This document shows positions 7,867 through 15,466 of a stretch of 64,000 nucleotides of DNA, one piece after another (position 1 is the first letter of the stretch; each line of letters starts with the position of its first letter). The position numbers were made by a program, and so were the translations under genes. The notes under the pieces are model-generated. The model searched no databases. It had not been told where the DNA came from and saw nothing but the letters and a program-made list of their open reading frames with translations. The DNA lies in contig JANRID010000010.1 of NCBI GenBank assembly GCA_033765305.1, forward strand, positions 186,001 to 250,000, given 5' to 3'. The DNA comes from RDXT01 sp033765305 (GTDB taxonomy: Bacteria; Bacteroidota; Bacteroidia; J057).

Positions 7867-9506
7867 GCCAATCTTCCTCCGCCAGCCAGCGCCCGGGATC
7901 TGCGGCGCATCATCTGGCCCTGATCGGGCAGCTTGGCGATACGCTGCGCCAGGCGTATCTGGGCGGGGGCGAAAAGGCCCTCGCCGCCCACAAAGCCAAG
8001 GGCAAGCTCAGCGCCCGCGAACGCATCGCGGCGCTGCTCGATACGCCCGACAGCTTTCTTGAAATCGGCGCGCTGGCCGCCTACGGCATGTACGCCGAGC
8101 AGGGCGGCTGCCCCTCCGCCGGCGTCGTGACCGGAATCGGCCGGGTGGCCGGCCGCCTCTGCATGATCGTGGCCAATGATGCCACTGTCAAGGCCGGGGC
8201 CTGGTTTCCCATGACCTGCAAGAAAAACCTCCGCGCCCAGGAGATCGCCATCGAAAACCGCCTGCCCATCCTCTATCTGGTGGACAGCGCCGGGGTGTTT
8301 CTGCCCATGCAGGACGAGATTTTTCCGGATAAGGAGCACTTCGGCCGCATCTTCCGCAACAATGCCGTGATCAGCAGCATGGGCATCCCCCAGATCTCGG
8401 CCATCATGGGGCCCTGTGTGGCCGGCGGCGCCTACCTGCCGATCATGAGCGACGAGGCGCTGATCGTGGAGGGAACAGGCTCGGTGTTTCTGGCCGGGCC
8501 CTATCTGGTGAAATCGGCCATCGGCGAAGAGGTGGATATCGAAACCTTGGGCGGCGCCGCTACGCACAGCCAGATTTCCGGGGTGACGGATTACCAGGTG
8601 AAGGACGATGCAGCCTGCCTGGCTACGATCCGCTCGCTGGTGGACAAGCTGGGCCAGGGCCCGCCCGCAGGCTTCAGCCGCATCCCGGCGCAGCCGCCTG
8701 CTGCCCCGCCGGAGGCGCTGCTGGACCGCCTGCCGGCCGAGCGCACCCGCCCCTATGACATGCGCGCCCTGCTGGAGTGTATCATCGATGCCGGCAGCTG
8801 GGACGAATACAAGGCCGGCTACGGCAAAACCATCCTCACCGGCTATGCCCGCGTGGATGGCTGGGCCGTGGGCATCGTGGCCAATCAGCGCCTGGTGGTG
8901 AAGTCGGGCAAGGGTGAAATGCAGCTCGGCGGGGTGATCTACTCCGACTCGGCGGACAAGGCCGCCCGCTTCATCCTGAACTGCAACCAGAAGCGCATTC
9001 CGCTGGTCTTTTTCCAGGATGTGACAGGCTTCATGGTCGGCTCGCGGGCAGAACAGGGCGGCATTATCAAGGACGGGGCCAAGCTGGTGAATGCAGTGGC
9101 CAATTCGGTGGTGCCCAAGTTTACCTTCATCGCAGGCAATTCCTACGGCGCCGGCAATTATGCCATGTGCGGCAAGGCCTACGATCCGCGCCTGATCTTC
9201 GCCTGGCCGTCGGCGCAGATCGCCGTGATGGGCGGCGAGCAGGCGGCCAATACCCTGCTCCAGATCCAGGTGGCTTCGCTCGAAAAACAGGGCAAGGCAC
9301 CCGATCCGGATGCCAGGGCCGCGCTGCTGGCCGATATTACGTCCCGCTACGCGCAGCAGATGTCGCCCTACTACGCAGCCGCCCGCCTCTGGGTGGACGG
9401 CATCATCGACCCGCGGGACACCCGCCGCATCATCTCCCTGGGCATCGAGGCGGCAAACCTCAACCCGGACTTCCGGCCTTTCAACCCCGGCGTGATTCAG
9501 ACATGA
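7863..9506 (+). CDS. acyl-CoA carboxylase carboxyltransferase (beta) subunit, methylcrotonyl-CoA carboxylase-like
   Basis: A 547-residue carboxyltransferase with two crotonase-fold halves. The N-half has GKLSARERI, EQGGCPSAGVVTGIG and the acyl-CoA oxyanion region GPCVAGGAYLP. The C-half has QDVTGFMVG, FIAGNSYGAGNYAM and FAWPSAQIAVMGGEQAA. The overall pattern is nearer to methylcrotonyl-CoA carboxylase (leucine breakdown) than to propionyl-CoA carboxylase, but specificity needs comparison. The GTG start at 7863 overlaps the previous stop (GTGA) and the stop overlaps the next start (ATGA). No biotin-carrying alpha subunit is encoded nearby, so its partner must be elsewhere. Confidence 0.92.
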   Translation: MSQSSSASQRPGSAAHHLALIGQLGDTLRQAYLGGGEKALAAHKAKGKLSARERIAALLDTPDSFLEIGALAAYGMYAEQGGCPSAGVVTGIGRVAGRLCMIVANDATVKAGAWFPMTCKKNLRAQEIAIENRLPILYLVDSAGVFLPMQDEIFPDKEHFGRIFRNNAVISSMGIPQISAIMGPCVAGGAYLPIMSDEALIVEGTGSVFLAGPYLVKSAIGEEVDIETLGGAATHSQISGVTDYQVKDDAACLATIRSLVDKLGQGPPAGFSRIPAQPPAAPPEALLDRLPAERTRPYDMRALLECIIDAGSWDEYKAGYGKTILTGYARVDGWAVGIVANQRLVVKSGKGEMQLGGVIYSDSADKAARFILNCNQKRIPLVFFQDVTGFMVGSRAEQGGIIKDGAKLVNAVANSVVPKFTFIAGNSYGAGNYAMCGKAYDPRLIFAWPSAQIAVMGGEQAANTLLQIQVASLEKQGKAPDPDARAALLADITSRYAQQMSPYYAAARLWVDGIIDPRDTRRIISLGIEAANLNPDFRPFNPGVIQT

Positions 9507-10342
9507 GCGAAACGGAATTCGAAGCGCTGGTCAGCCTGCTCGACGATGAGGACCCCGCTGTGGAGTCGCATGTGCGGCAGACGCTGCTGTCGCTGGGCGA
9601 TGCAGCGGTGCCCCGGCTGGAGTTTGCCTGGGAGCAAAGCAGCAGCGAGGTGGTCCAGCAGCGGCTGGAGTCCATCATCCATGTGATCCAGTCGCAGGCG
9701 GCGATCGCGCGCCTGCGCGCCTGGGAGGGCTCGGACGGGCAGCCGCTCTTCGAGGGCTGGCTCGGCCTGACGCAGTACCAGTTTCCCTCCATCGCGCCGG
9801 AAACCTACCGCAAGGAGATCAGCCGCCTCGTGAACCGGGCCTGGCTGGACCTGCGGGCCGGTATGAACCTGGTGGAGCAGATCGGCGTCATCAGCCGGCT
9901 GCTCTTCGCTTCGGAGCAGTACCGCGGCAACCGCCGCAGCCTTTTCGACCCGCAGAATTATTTCCTCAACGGCCTGATCGAAACCCGCCGGGGCGGGCCG
10001 GTATCGCTGGGCACGCTGTTTCTGATCATCTGCCAGGAGCTGGAGCTGCCGCTGCACGGCATGGTGCTGCCGGGCTATTTCGTGCTGCGCAACGACGGCG
10101 GGCGGCACGAGCTGTTTGTGGATGTGTTCAACAAGGGGGCGGTCTTCTTCCGCAGCGACCTGCAGAACTTCCTCAGCGAGGTGGGCGCGGACGAGGACGA
10201 TCCGGCCTTCGCGCGTGCGGCTTCGCACGTAGACATTGTGCGCGAGATCGCACACCAGCTCATCGTCTGCTACCACCGCAAGAAGCAGTCCGGCAAGGCG
10301 GCGCAGTGGGAGTCGCTGCTGGGGGAGCTGGGCTGGGATTGA
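9503..10342 (+). CDS. SirB1/transglutaminase-like family protein
   Basis: A 279-residue soluble protein. The first 100 residues look like a HEAT-type helical lead (LLDDEDPAVESHVRQTLLSLG). The rest matches the SirB1-type transglutaminase-like fold: LIETRRGGPVSLGTLFLIICQELELPLHGMVLPGYFVLR. In this family the usual catalytic cysteine is often replaced, and none is seen at the expected place here, so enzyme activity is doubtful. The ATG at 9503 overlaps the carboxylase stop by 4 bp, which fixes the start and makes it the last gene of a coupled trio. Confidence 0.78.
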   Translation: MSETEFEALVSLLDDEDPAVESHVRQTLLSLGDAAVPRLEFAWEQSSSEVVQQRLESIIHVIQSQAAIARLRAWEGSDGQPLFEGWLGLTQYQFPSIAPETYRKEISRLVNRAWLDLRAGMNLVEQIGVISRLLFASEQYRGNRRSLFDPQNYFLNGLIETRRGGPVSLGTLFLIICQELELPLHGMVLPGYFVLRNDGGRHELFVDVFNKGAVFFRSDLQNFLSEVGADEDDPAFARAASHVDIVREIAHQLIVCYHRKKQSGKAAQWESLLGELGWD

Positions 10343-10417
10343 GGGCATCCGGATTTGCCTTGCGGAAGGGGCTGGCGGGGGCGTAGCTTGAAGCCTCATC
10401 TGCCATTCAGATCCGCC

Positions 10418-10858
10418 ATGACTGCATCTTTGCTATTGCTATGCGCGCTGCTGTGCGGCGCGCTGCCGCTGCGGCCCGCTCTGCCGGACCGCGCTGCGGT
10501 TTCCCTGACAGTGGAGGTCCGGGATATCCGGGTCCACCAGGGCCGGATCCAGGTGGGCATCTACGCCGATCCGGCGGCCTTCCCGGCGGCGGGGGGCGAG
10601 TACCGGGTGGAGCGGGCGCAGGTGACAGGTGCAGCGGCGCGCTGCACGGTGCAGGGGCTGCCGCCGGGCACGTATGCAGTGGCCCTGTTTCACGATGTCA
10701 ACAGCGACGGCGTCTGCAACCTCAGCCGGCTCGGCATTCCGCTGGAGCCCTACGGCTTCGCCAACAACGTGCGGCCGGTATTCAGCGCCCCCGGCTTCGC
10801 AGATGCGCAGGTGCTCCTGCGCCAGGATACGCAGATCAGCGTGACGCTGCGGCATTGA
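10418..10858 (+). CDS. DUF2141 exported protein
   Basis: A 146-residue protein with a signal peptide (residues 1-22) and a compact beta-sandwich matching DUF2141: VEVRDIRVHQGRIQVGIY near the start, then LPPGTYAVALFHDVNSDG with the typical HDxNxDG-like loop, and PYGFANN. An earlier in-frame ATG at 10355 would add 21 charged residues before the signal peptide, so 10418 is preferred. Family members are small periplasmic proteins of unknown function. It follows the SirB1-like gene by 75 bp and may be read from the same or its own promoter. Confidence 0.8.
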   Translation: MTASLLLLCALLCGALPLRPALPDRAAVSLTVEVRDIRVHQGRIQVGIYADPAAFPAAGGEYRVERAQVTGAAARCTVQGLPPGTYAVALFHDVNSDGVCNLSRLGIPLEPYGFANNVRPVFSAPGFADAQVLLRQDTQISVTLRH

Positions 10859-10962
10859 GGGGGGAGAGGGTTAGACGGTGTCTGACGTATTGGCGTGCGG
10901 GGTTAACTTGCTGAAATGCAGCATGATACGTACCTGTAACCCAAGCCGCTATATGATCGAGA

Positions 10963-11277
10963 TCATCTCGGTTTTCGTTTGCGGACGGTTTGAACAGAAC
11001 GTCTGGGCCCGCCAGAGGTAAAGGGGATTTTATAGTCTATTTTAGGCTCTTTGCCGTTAGCTGATTTAGATGAAAACTGATTGTATTTTTCTATGAATCT
11101 GGAGAAATTTTCGCAACTCTCAAATAACTCTGGCAGTTCATGATACAGTACAAAATCATTCCGGAAAATCTTCCGCATTTGAGCAGATGGAATACTCAGG
11201 GGATTCCACAGGGATTGCGGGGTCCTGCGCTTCACTGCAGCCGTTTCCAGCGGGTTTCGATCAGGTGAGATCTGCAT
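10963..11277 (-). CDS. possible hypothetical protein in a low-GC patch
   Basis: A 104-codon open frame in a stretch that is visibly lower in GC than its surroundings. It encodes a charged, aromatic-rich sequence (HELPELFESCENF) with no family I recognise. It lies downstream of the HipB-like regulator on the same strand, where a HipA kinase would normally be, but it does not look like HipA. It could be a remnant of a transferred gene or non-coding. Codon use differs from neighbouring genes. Low certainty. Confidence 0.3.
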   Translation of the reverse strand: MQISPDRNPLETAAVKRRTPQSLWNPLSIPSAQMRKIFRNDFVLYHELPELFESCENFSRFIEKYNQFSSKSANGKEPKIDYKIPFTSGGPRRSVQTVRKRKPR

Positions 11278-11382
11278 CGCAAAAACGCCGCCCTAATCGT
11301 CAGGGCCGCACACGAAGGCTACTGCCCGGGCTGGCATTGGCATCCAGCCGGTATTGACACCCCCTGCGCGTACAGTTGAGGA

Positions 11383-11589
11383 TCAAAAGATTCTGGGTGC
11401 GGCTACCGGCCCCAGGGCATGGCCGAACAAGGCCAGCACCTGGTTGACCTTGTCCATGCGCAAGGTGGACTTGCCTTGCTCCAGCTCCCGGACAAACCGC
11501 AGGCCTACGCCTGCCTTCCGCGCCAGCTCCGGCTGCGTAAGCCCGAATGCGCTCCGCTTGGCTTTGACAAAGGCTGCAAGATCGTGCAT
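11383..11589 (-). CDS. HipB-like helix-turn-helix regulator, no HipA partner seen
   Basis: A 68-residue Cro/C1-type helix-turn-helix protein. The LTQPELARKAGVGLRFVRELEQGK block is the DNA-binding motif of the HipB/y4mF group. In HipBA modules HipB binds palindromic operators and neutralises the HipA kinase. Here no HipA reading frame follows. The start at 11589 (MHDLAAFVKAKR) is preferred over an ATG at 11634 because a near-consensus -7 element lies between them (11611-11618, TATCTTCG on the minus strand) and because family members are about 70 residues long. Three identical 12-bp palindromes lie just upstream, consistent with autoregulation. Confidence 0.75.
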   Translation of the reverse strand: MHDLAAFVKAKRSAFGLTQPELARKAGVGLRFVRELEQGKSTLRMDKVNQVLALFGHALGPVAAPRIF

Positions 11590-11636
11590 GGCGAGATAGC
11601 CGTTGGAATACGAAGATACGGAATGAACAGCCATAT

Positions 11637-11732
11637 ATACCCGATCGGGTATGAAAAAGTTTCAAACCATCTGAATTGCACCCGATCGGGTATATAGTCC
11701 ACCATATTCACCTGAATCGTACCCGATCGGGT
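11637..11732. promoter_or_regulatory. array of three palindromic operators spaced 41 bp
   Basis: The perfect palindrome ACCCGATCGGGT occurs at 11639-11650, 11680-11691 and 11721-11732, exactly 41 bp apart each time. The first copy extends to a 16-bp palindrome at 11637-11652. Copies two and three are both preceded by a CTGAAT sequence. The array is directly upstream of the HipB-like gene and just downstream of the YciI gene stop. It is most simply read as the binding-site array for the HipB-like regulator. Confidence 0.75.
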
Positions 11733-11740
11733 GTATTTCC

Positions 11741-12016
11741 TCATCCGCCGATCACCACATTCCACGCCCGGACCTGCCAGCTGGCAATGAGGCCGTTGAG
11801 GACGTAGGGGTCCTGGCGGGCGAATGCTTCGGCCGCTTCGGGGCCTTCGCCCCGGAATACCAGCACTGCGCCGTCCGGCGGATCGGCCAGGGCGCCGGCC
11901 ATCACCAGGCGGCCCGCTTCGGCAGCCTCGCGCGCGAGGCGGAGGTGCGCCTCGCGGTAGGGCGCGCGCCGCTCCACGTAGTGTTCGACAGTCTGGTACA
12001 TCAGCAGGTAGTACAT
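11741..12016 (-). CDS. YciI-family protein (YCII-related domain)
   Basis: A 91-residue protein of the YCII-related family, a small ferredoxin-like fold dimer. MYYLLMYQTVEHYVERRAPYREAHL is the conserved first strand and helix; the later GALADPPDGAVLVF and AFARQDPYVLNGL segments contain the conserved histidine/aspartate-type positions of the family. The frame extends 55 codons upstream, but that part is low-complexity and covers the regulatory repeats, so 12016 is the start. Biochemical role is uncertain across the family. It lies upstream of the operator array and the HipB-like gene on the same strand. Confidence 0.85.
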   Translation of the reverse strand: MYYLLMYQTVEHYVERRAPYREAHLRLAREAAEAGRLVMAGALADPPDGAVLVFRGEGPEAAEAFARQDPYVLNGLIASWQVRAWNVVIGG

Positions 12017-12079
12017 CGCGCATGGGATTAGACAGGCCCAATATCGCCCGGAACGGCGAGTTTTCCGCACGTCCTGTGC

Positions 12080-12130
12080 TTCGGTCAGGGCGGGCCGGTG
12101 TTCGGTCAGCGATACCGGCCTTTCGGTCAG
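12080..12130 (+). repeat. three direct repeats of TTCGGTCAG at 21-bp spacing, likely activator sites
   Basis: TTCGGTCAG occurs at 12080-12088, 12101-12109 and 12122-12130, each exactly 21 bp apart, which is two helical turns. The last copy ends 5 bp before a -33 TTG (12136-12138). The intervening bases are not conserved. The arrangement is that of a tandem activator-binding array in front of the gene at 12196. Confidence 0.65.
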
Positions 12131-12135
12131 CCGCC

Positions 12136-12167
12136 TTGGCGGCCGCCGGATCCGTACGCTAGGTTTG
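12136..12167 (+). promoter_or_regulatory. promoter of the T9SS protein gene at 12196
   Basis: TTG at 12136-12138, 21 bp spacer, then TAGGTTTG at 12160-12167, a perfect TAnnTTTG. The predicted start of transcription is about 20 bp before the ATG at 12196. Confidence 0.75.
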
Positions 12168-12195
12168 GGGTACCAAATCATTCAAAACCAGACGT

Positions 12196-14412
12196 ATGTA
12201 CCGAATCAACCGCTACGCGTACCTGCTGGCCTTTACAGCGCTGGCCCTCTTCGCCCTCCGAGGCAATGCTCAGATTCCCTTTCTGACCCCCCTGGGGTCC
12301 ACCATCGTGGCCACCTCGGACCGAGGCGCCGTCTGCGGCTCTACGCAGGGCTATCTCACCGCACCCTTCATCTATGACAACGGGGCCGGCATCAATACCG
12401 CATTCAGCACGATTCCCGCCAACAACTACTTCAAGGCCCGCGCCGGCGAGCCGATCACTATTACGCTGAATGTGACAAGCCCCTCTTTGATAGGAGCTAT
12501 CACCATGACCGGCCTGATCGGCACCGACAGCCCACCCTACCTCTACGATCAGGACAATGTACCCGTAACGGGTTTATTGACGACGCCCTCAAGCATGACG
12601 TTTACCGCCACCTTTACCTTCGGGCGTGCAGACACCCGCGGCTGGATTGTCTTCAGTATGCTGGAGTACGGCCCCGCCCTGCAAACTTTCTCCCACAATC
12701 AGATTATCCTGCCCTTTGTTATTGAAGGGGTACTCAACCCCGAAGTGCCCATCCTCGGGACCACCACCGTGCCCCAGATTCCCTTCATGATCCTGCACGC
12801 ACCCCCCGGTGATGGCAGCTCGAGCAAGTTTCTTGCAGGCAAGACGGTTTGCCGCAGCTATGAGGACAGCTATGTGGAAGATGCCTCCAACAACGTGAAC
12901 GCTTCGGTAAAACTGGGCGTCAAAGGCTCCATCGGCATCATCGTCCAGACCGATTACGAAGCCTACGTGCAGTTCAACACCAGCGGCACCATCGGCGCGA
13001 TGCAGATGAAAACCACCAGCGACGAAACCTGCGTGACGGTCAACTCCGAATTTGCCACCACCGAGCTGGCCGGCGCTAATGGATCAGGCGATGTCTTCAT
13101 CGGCTACGGGCGCGATCTCTACTACGGCAAATACAAATATGTGGCCGTCGAAAACTGCGCGGCCATCGTGGATTCGGGGCTGGTATTCACCCCCGTGCCG
13201 AATTCCGAGCGCACCTTCGTCTATACGGCTGACGCCATCCAGACAGAAATTGAAAACCTGACGGTTATCATGAACGATGCCTCGAACAACCCGCGCCTGC
13301 GCAACCAGGCCCAGAACCAGATAGATGTGTGGAATCAGATCCTACAGCTGAATGAGGCCAACAAAAACAACCCCGGCAACGAACTGATCGAACAGTTCAA
13401 CTTCAGCGCGGGCACCTCGCAGACCCACTCCAAGTCCATCACCACCACCCAGGTCACCACCATCACGGCCGAGCAGTACTTCGATGTAAGCGCAGGAATC
13501 GAGGGTCTGGTGGAAATCGGCGGCTCGGGCTTTTCCGGCGGCTACGAATACACCACCTCCAAGCGCTTCGGGAGCACCCAAAGCGCGTCGGAAGAGACCT
13601 CCAAGCTGCTGGAATATACCCTCACCGACGACGACGCAGGCGATCTCTTCAAGGTGGATGTGGTACGCGACCCCATGTATGGCACGCCGGTGTTCCGGAT
13701 GGGCCCCGGAGCCAAGAGCTCCTGCCCGTACCAAGGCGGCTACCAGCGCGACCAGCCCAATCTGAAGCACGACAACCAGAGCAGCAGCAGCATCACCATC
13801 CTCGGTGCGCCTGTCAATGGCGCGGCTACGTTCAAGCTCGACCTCTGCAACGACTCCAACGAGCCCCGCACCTACAACCTCAAGCTGAATGCGCTGTCCA
13901 ACCTCAACGGCGCCATTGTCAAAGCCGCCGGAGTGCCCCTCAACGGCAACGATCTCGGCCAGGAATTCACCGTGCCTGCCAGCAGCTGCGTCGAAGACCT
14001 GATCGTGACGGTGAGCATGGACAATATTTCCAGCCCGCAGGCCTATCCGAACCTCGAGATCTTCCTGTATGCGCCCTGCGAAAGCGACATCAAATCCAGC
14101 GTCTTTGCCTCGGTGTATTTCGGAAATACGCTTGGCGTGCAGGATCTGGAGAACCTGAGCGGTCTCACGCTCTATCCGAACCCGGCTTCCGGCCTCCTGA
14201 CGGCTGATTTTACCCTGGCCGAAGGTTCGGAGGTGCAGACCGGGCTCTATGATCTGGCCGGCCGCCTCCGTCTGGCAGGCACAGACAGCTACCTGCCCGC
14301 AGGCGAGCACCAGGCCCGCTTCGATGTGCAGCAGCTTCCCGCAGGCCTGTACCTGCTCCGCATCGAAACCGAGACCGGCATCACAACTGGACGTGTCATG
14401 GTAGCACGCTGA
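12196..14412 (+). CDS. T9SS-exported protein with possible aerolysin-like strand region
   Basis: A 738-residue secreted protein. Residues 1-26 are a signal peptide ending in GNAQ. The C-terminal 85 residues are a type A T9SS sorting domain: SGLTLYPNPASG, then YDLAGRLRL and LPAGLYLLRIET. The middle has no named domain that I can recognise. It contains an HAPPGDGSS motif (near residue 200) and, at about 405-470, a long stretch of alternating Ser/Thr and hydrophobic residues (THSKSITTTQVTTITAEQ), the pattern of membrane-inserting hairpins of aerolysin-type pore formers; that comparison is inference. It has its own promoter and a strong terminator. Confidence 0.85.
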   Translation: MYRINRYAYLLAFTALALFALRGNAQIPFLTPLGSTIVATSDRGAVCGSTQGYLTAPFIYDNGAGINTAFSTIPANNYFKARAGEPITITLNVTSPSLIGAITMTGLIGTDSPPYLYDQDNVPVTGLLTTPSSMTFTATFTFGRADTRGWIVFSMLEYGPALQTFSHNQIILPFVIEGVLNPEVPILGTTTVPQIPFMILHAPPGDGSSSKFLAGKTVCRSYEDSYVEDASNNVNASVKLGVKGSIGIIVQTDYEAYVQFNTSGTIGAMQMKTTSDETCVTVNSEFATTELAGANGSGDVFIGYGRDLYYGKYKYVAVENCAAIVDSGLVFTPVPNSERTFVYTADAIQTEIENLTVIMNDASNNPRLRNQAQNQIDVWNQILQLNEANKNNPGNELIEQFNFSAGTSQTHSKSITTTQVTTITAEQYFDVSAGIEGLVEIGGSGFSGGYEYTTSKRFGSTQSASEETSKLLEYTLTDDDAGDLFKVDVVRDPMYGTPVFRMGPGAKSSCPYQGGYQRDQPNLKHDNQSSSSITILGAPVNGAATFKLDLCNDSNEPRTYNLKLNALSNLNGAIVKAAGVPLNGNDLGQEFTVPASSCVEDLIVTVSMDNISSPQAYPNLEIFLYAPCESDIKSSVFASVYFGNTLGVQDLENLSGLTLYPNPASGLLTADFTLAEGSEVQTGLYDLAGRLRLAGTDSYLPAGEHQARFDVQQLPAGLYLLRIETETGITTGRVMVAR

Positions 14413-14440
14413 CCCTCCCCCCAAGGGCAGCCCGTCTTCC

Positions 14441-14471
14441 AGGCCCCTGCTGCTTCGGCAGCGGGGGCTTT
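14441..14471 (+). terminator. intrinsic terminator after the gene ending at 14412
   Basis: An 11-bp stem (14443-14453 with 14458-14468) with one mismatch and a TTCG tetraloop, followed by TTTA. Confidence 0.8.
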
Positions 14472-14484
14472 ATGCATCCGGGGT

Positions 14485-15375
14485 TCAGGAGCCGAGCTGT
14501 TTTTTCAGCGCTTCGATCTGCTGCTGCAGATCGAGATTCTTCTGGATTTCAGCCTCCGCACGGCGCTGCTGCTCTTCCGCACGGCGCTGCTGCGCTTCGG
14601 CCAGTGCCTCTTTTTCCGCAATCAGCGCAGCATACTTCTGTATTTCCCGCTCGAAGATCCGGTCGAGCTCGTCTTCCACATCCATTTTGTCCCGGATCTC
14701 TTCGCTGGCAATCGCCCGGCCCAGCCGGTCCACGATCTGCCTGACCAGCGGATCGTCGGTTTCTCCCTGAAAATCCATCCGCCGCCGGTCCTGAGCAGTC
14801 TGATATACCGGGCTGAAGACCTGCAGCACCCGCTCGAGCTTGCTCCGGGCCTTGCCGGCCAGTCTCCGCACCTGGATCAGATAGGAATCATGCGTCAGGA
14901 GTTCTACGAAATCCTCTTTGATGTCCAAAACTTCCTGGGTCACGGCATCCCGGTACTGCCGGTTGATTTTCACCACGGCAGGCGCGATGCTATCCAGCTG
15001 GAACCCCAGCAGGTAAATCGTCACAATCGGAAGCGGCCGCTTTTCGGGGGTTCCCCGGTCATTCACGACGAGATCCTCCTTGCGGTAATGCTCGCTGAGA
15101 TAGCGGCGGAACCGCATCACATCGAAGGCCTGCTTGGCTTTCTGCAGCTCGATGAGTACTTTATGCCGCTTGCCGTCCGGCTTCTGGATGACGGCGTGGA
15201 AATCGAAGCGCAGGATGTGGATCCCGCCTCCCGTCTCGATGGCAGTTTCCTGGGGTTTAACCTCGAGACTCAGCACGTCTTCGCCCAGAATCGTGGACAG
15301 CAGCCCGCGGGCGATTTCCGCATCTTCCAGCAGGTATTTGAATACGACGTCGTAGAGAGGATTCGCGATGATCAT
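14485..15375 (-). CDS. PD-(D/E)XK nuclease family protein (Rpn/PDDEXK_2 type)
   Basis: A 296-residue protein of the group often labelled PDDEXK nuclease family transposase. MIIANPLYDVVFKYLLED is the typical opening, and FDFHAVIQKPDGKRHKVLIELQKAK holds the nuclease motif (Asp, then ExQ in place of ExK). The C-terminal 70 residues are a charged coiled coil with a short internal repeat (QQRRAEE). Family members promote DNA breakage and recombination in a few tested cases. No terminal inverted repeats or target duplication were seen, so this is not an insertion sequence. A start at 15492 would add 39 proline- and cysteine-rich residues and is rejected. Confidence 0.85.
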   Translation of the reverse strand: MIIANPLYDVVFKYLLEDAEIARGLLSTILGEDVLSLEVKPQETAIETGGGIHILRFDFHAVIQKPDGKRHKVLIELQKAKQAFDVMRFRRYLSEHYRKEDLVVNDRGTPEKRPLPIVTIYLLGFQLDSIAPAVVKINRQYRDAVTQEVLDIKEDFVELLTHDSYLIQVRRLAGKARSKLERVLQVFSPVYQTAQDRRRMDFQGETDDPLVRQIVDRLGRAIASEEIRDKMDVEDELDRIFEREIQKYAALIAEKEALAEAQQRRAEEQQRRAEAEIQKNLDLQQQIEALKKQLGS

Positions 15376-15466
15376 CGGTCCGGCAGGTTGAAGGGCTGCT
15401 GTACATCTATAACGTGCAGGAGGTATACGGGTTGCAGCGCAGGGAAGTTTTGCAAAGGTTTGACGG

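Noticed and set aside
14485..15375. Insertion sequence based on the transposase-like label of the PDDEXK family
   Set aside because: No terminal inverted repeats or flanking duplication were seen; the family is better regarded as Rpn-type nucleases.
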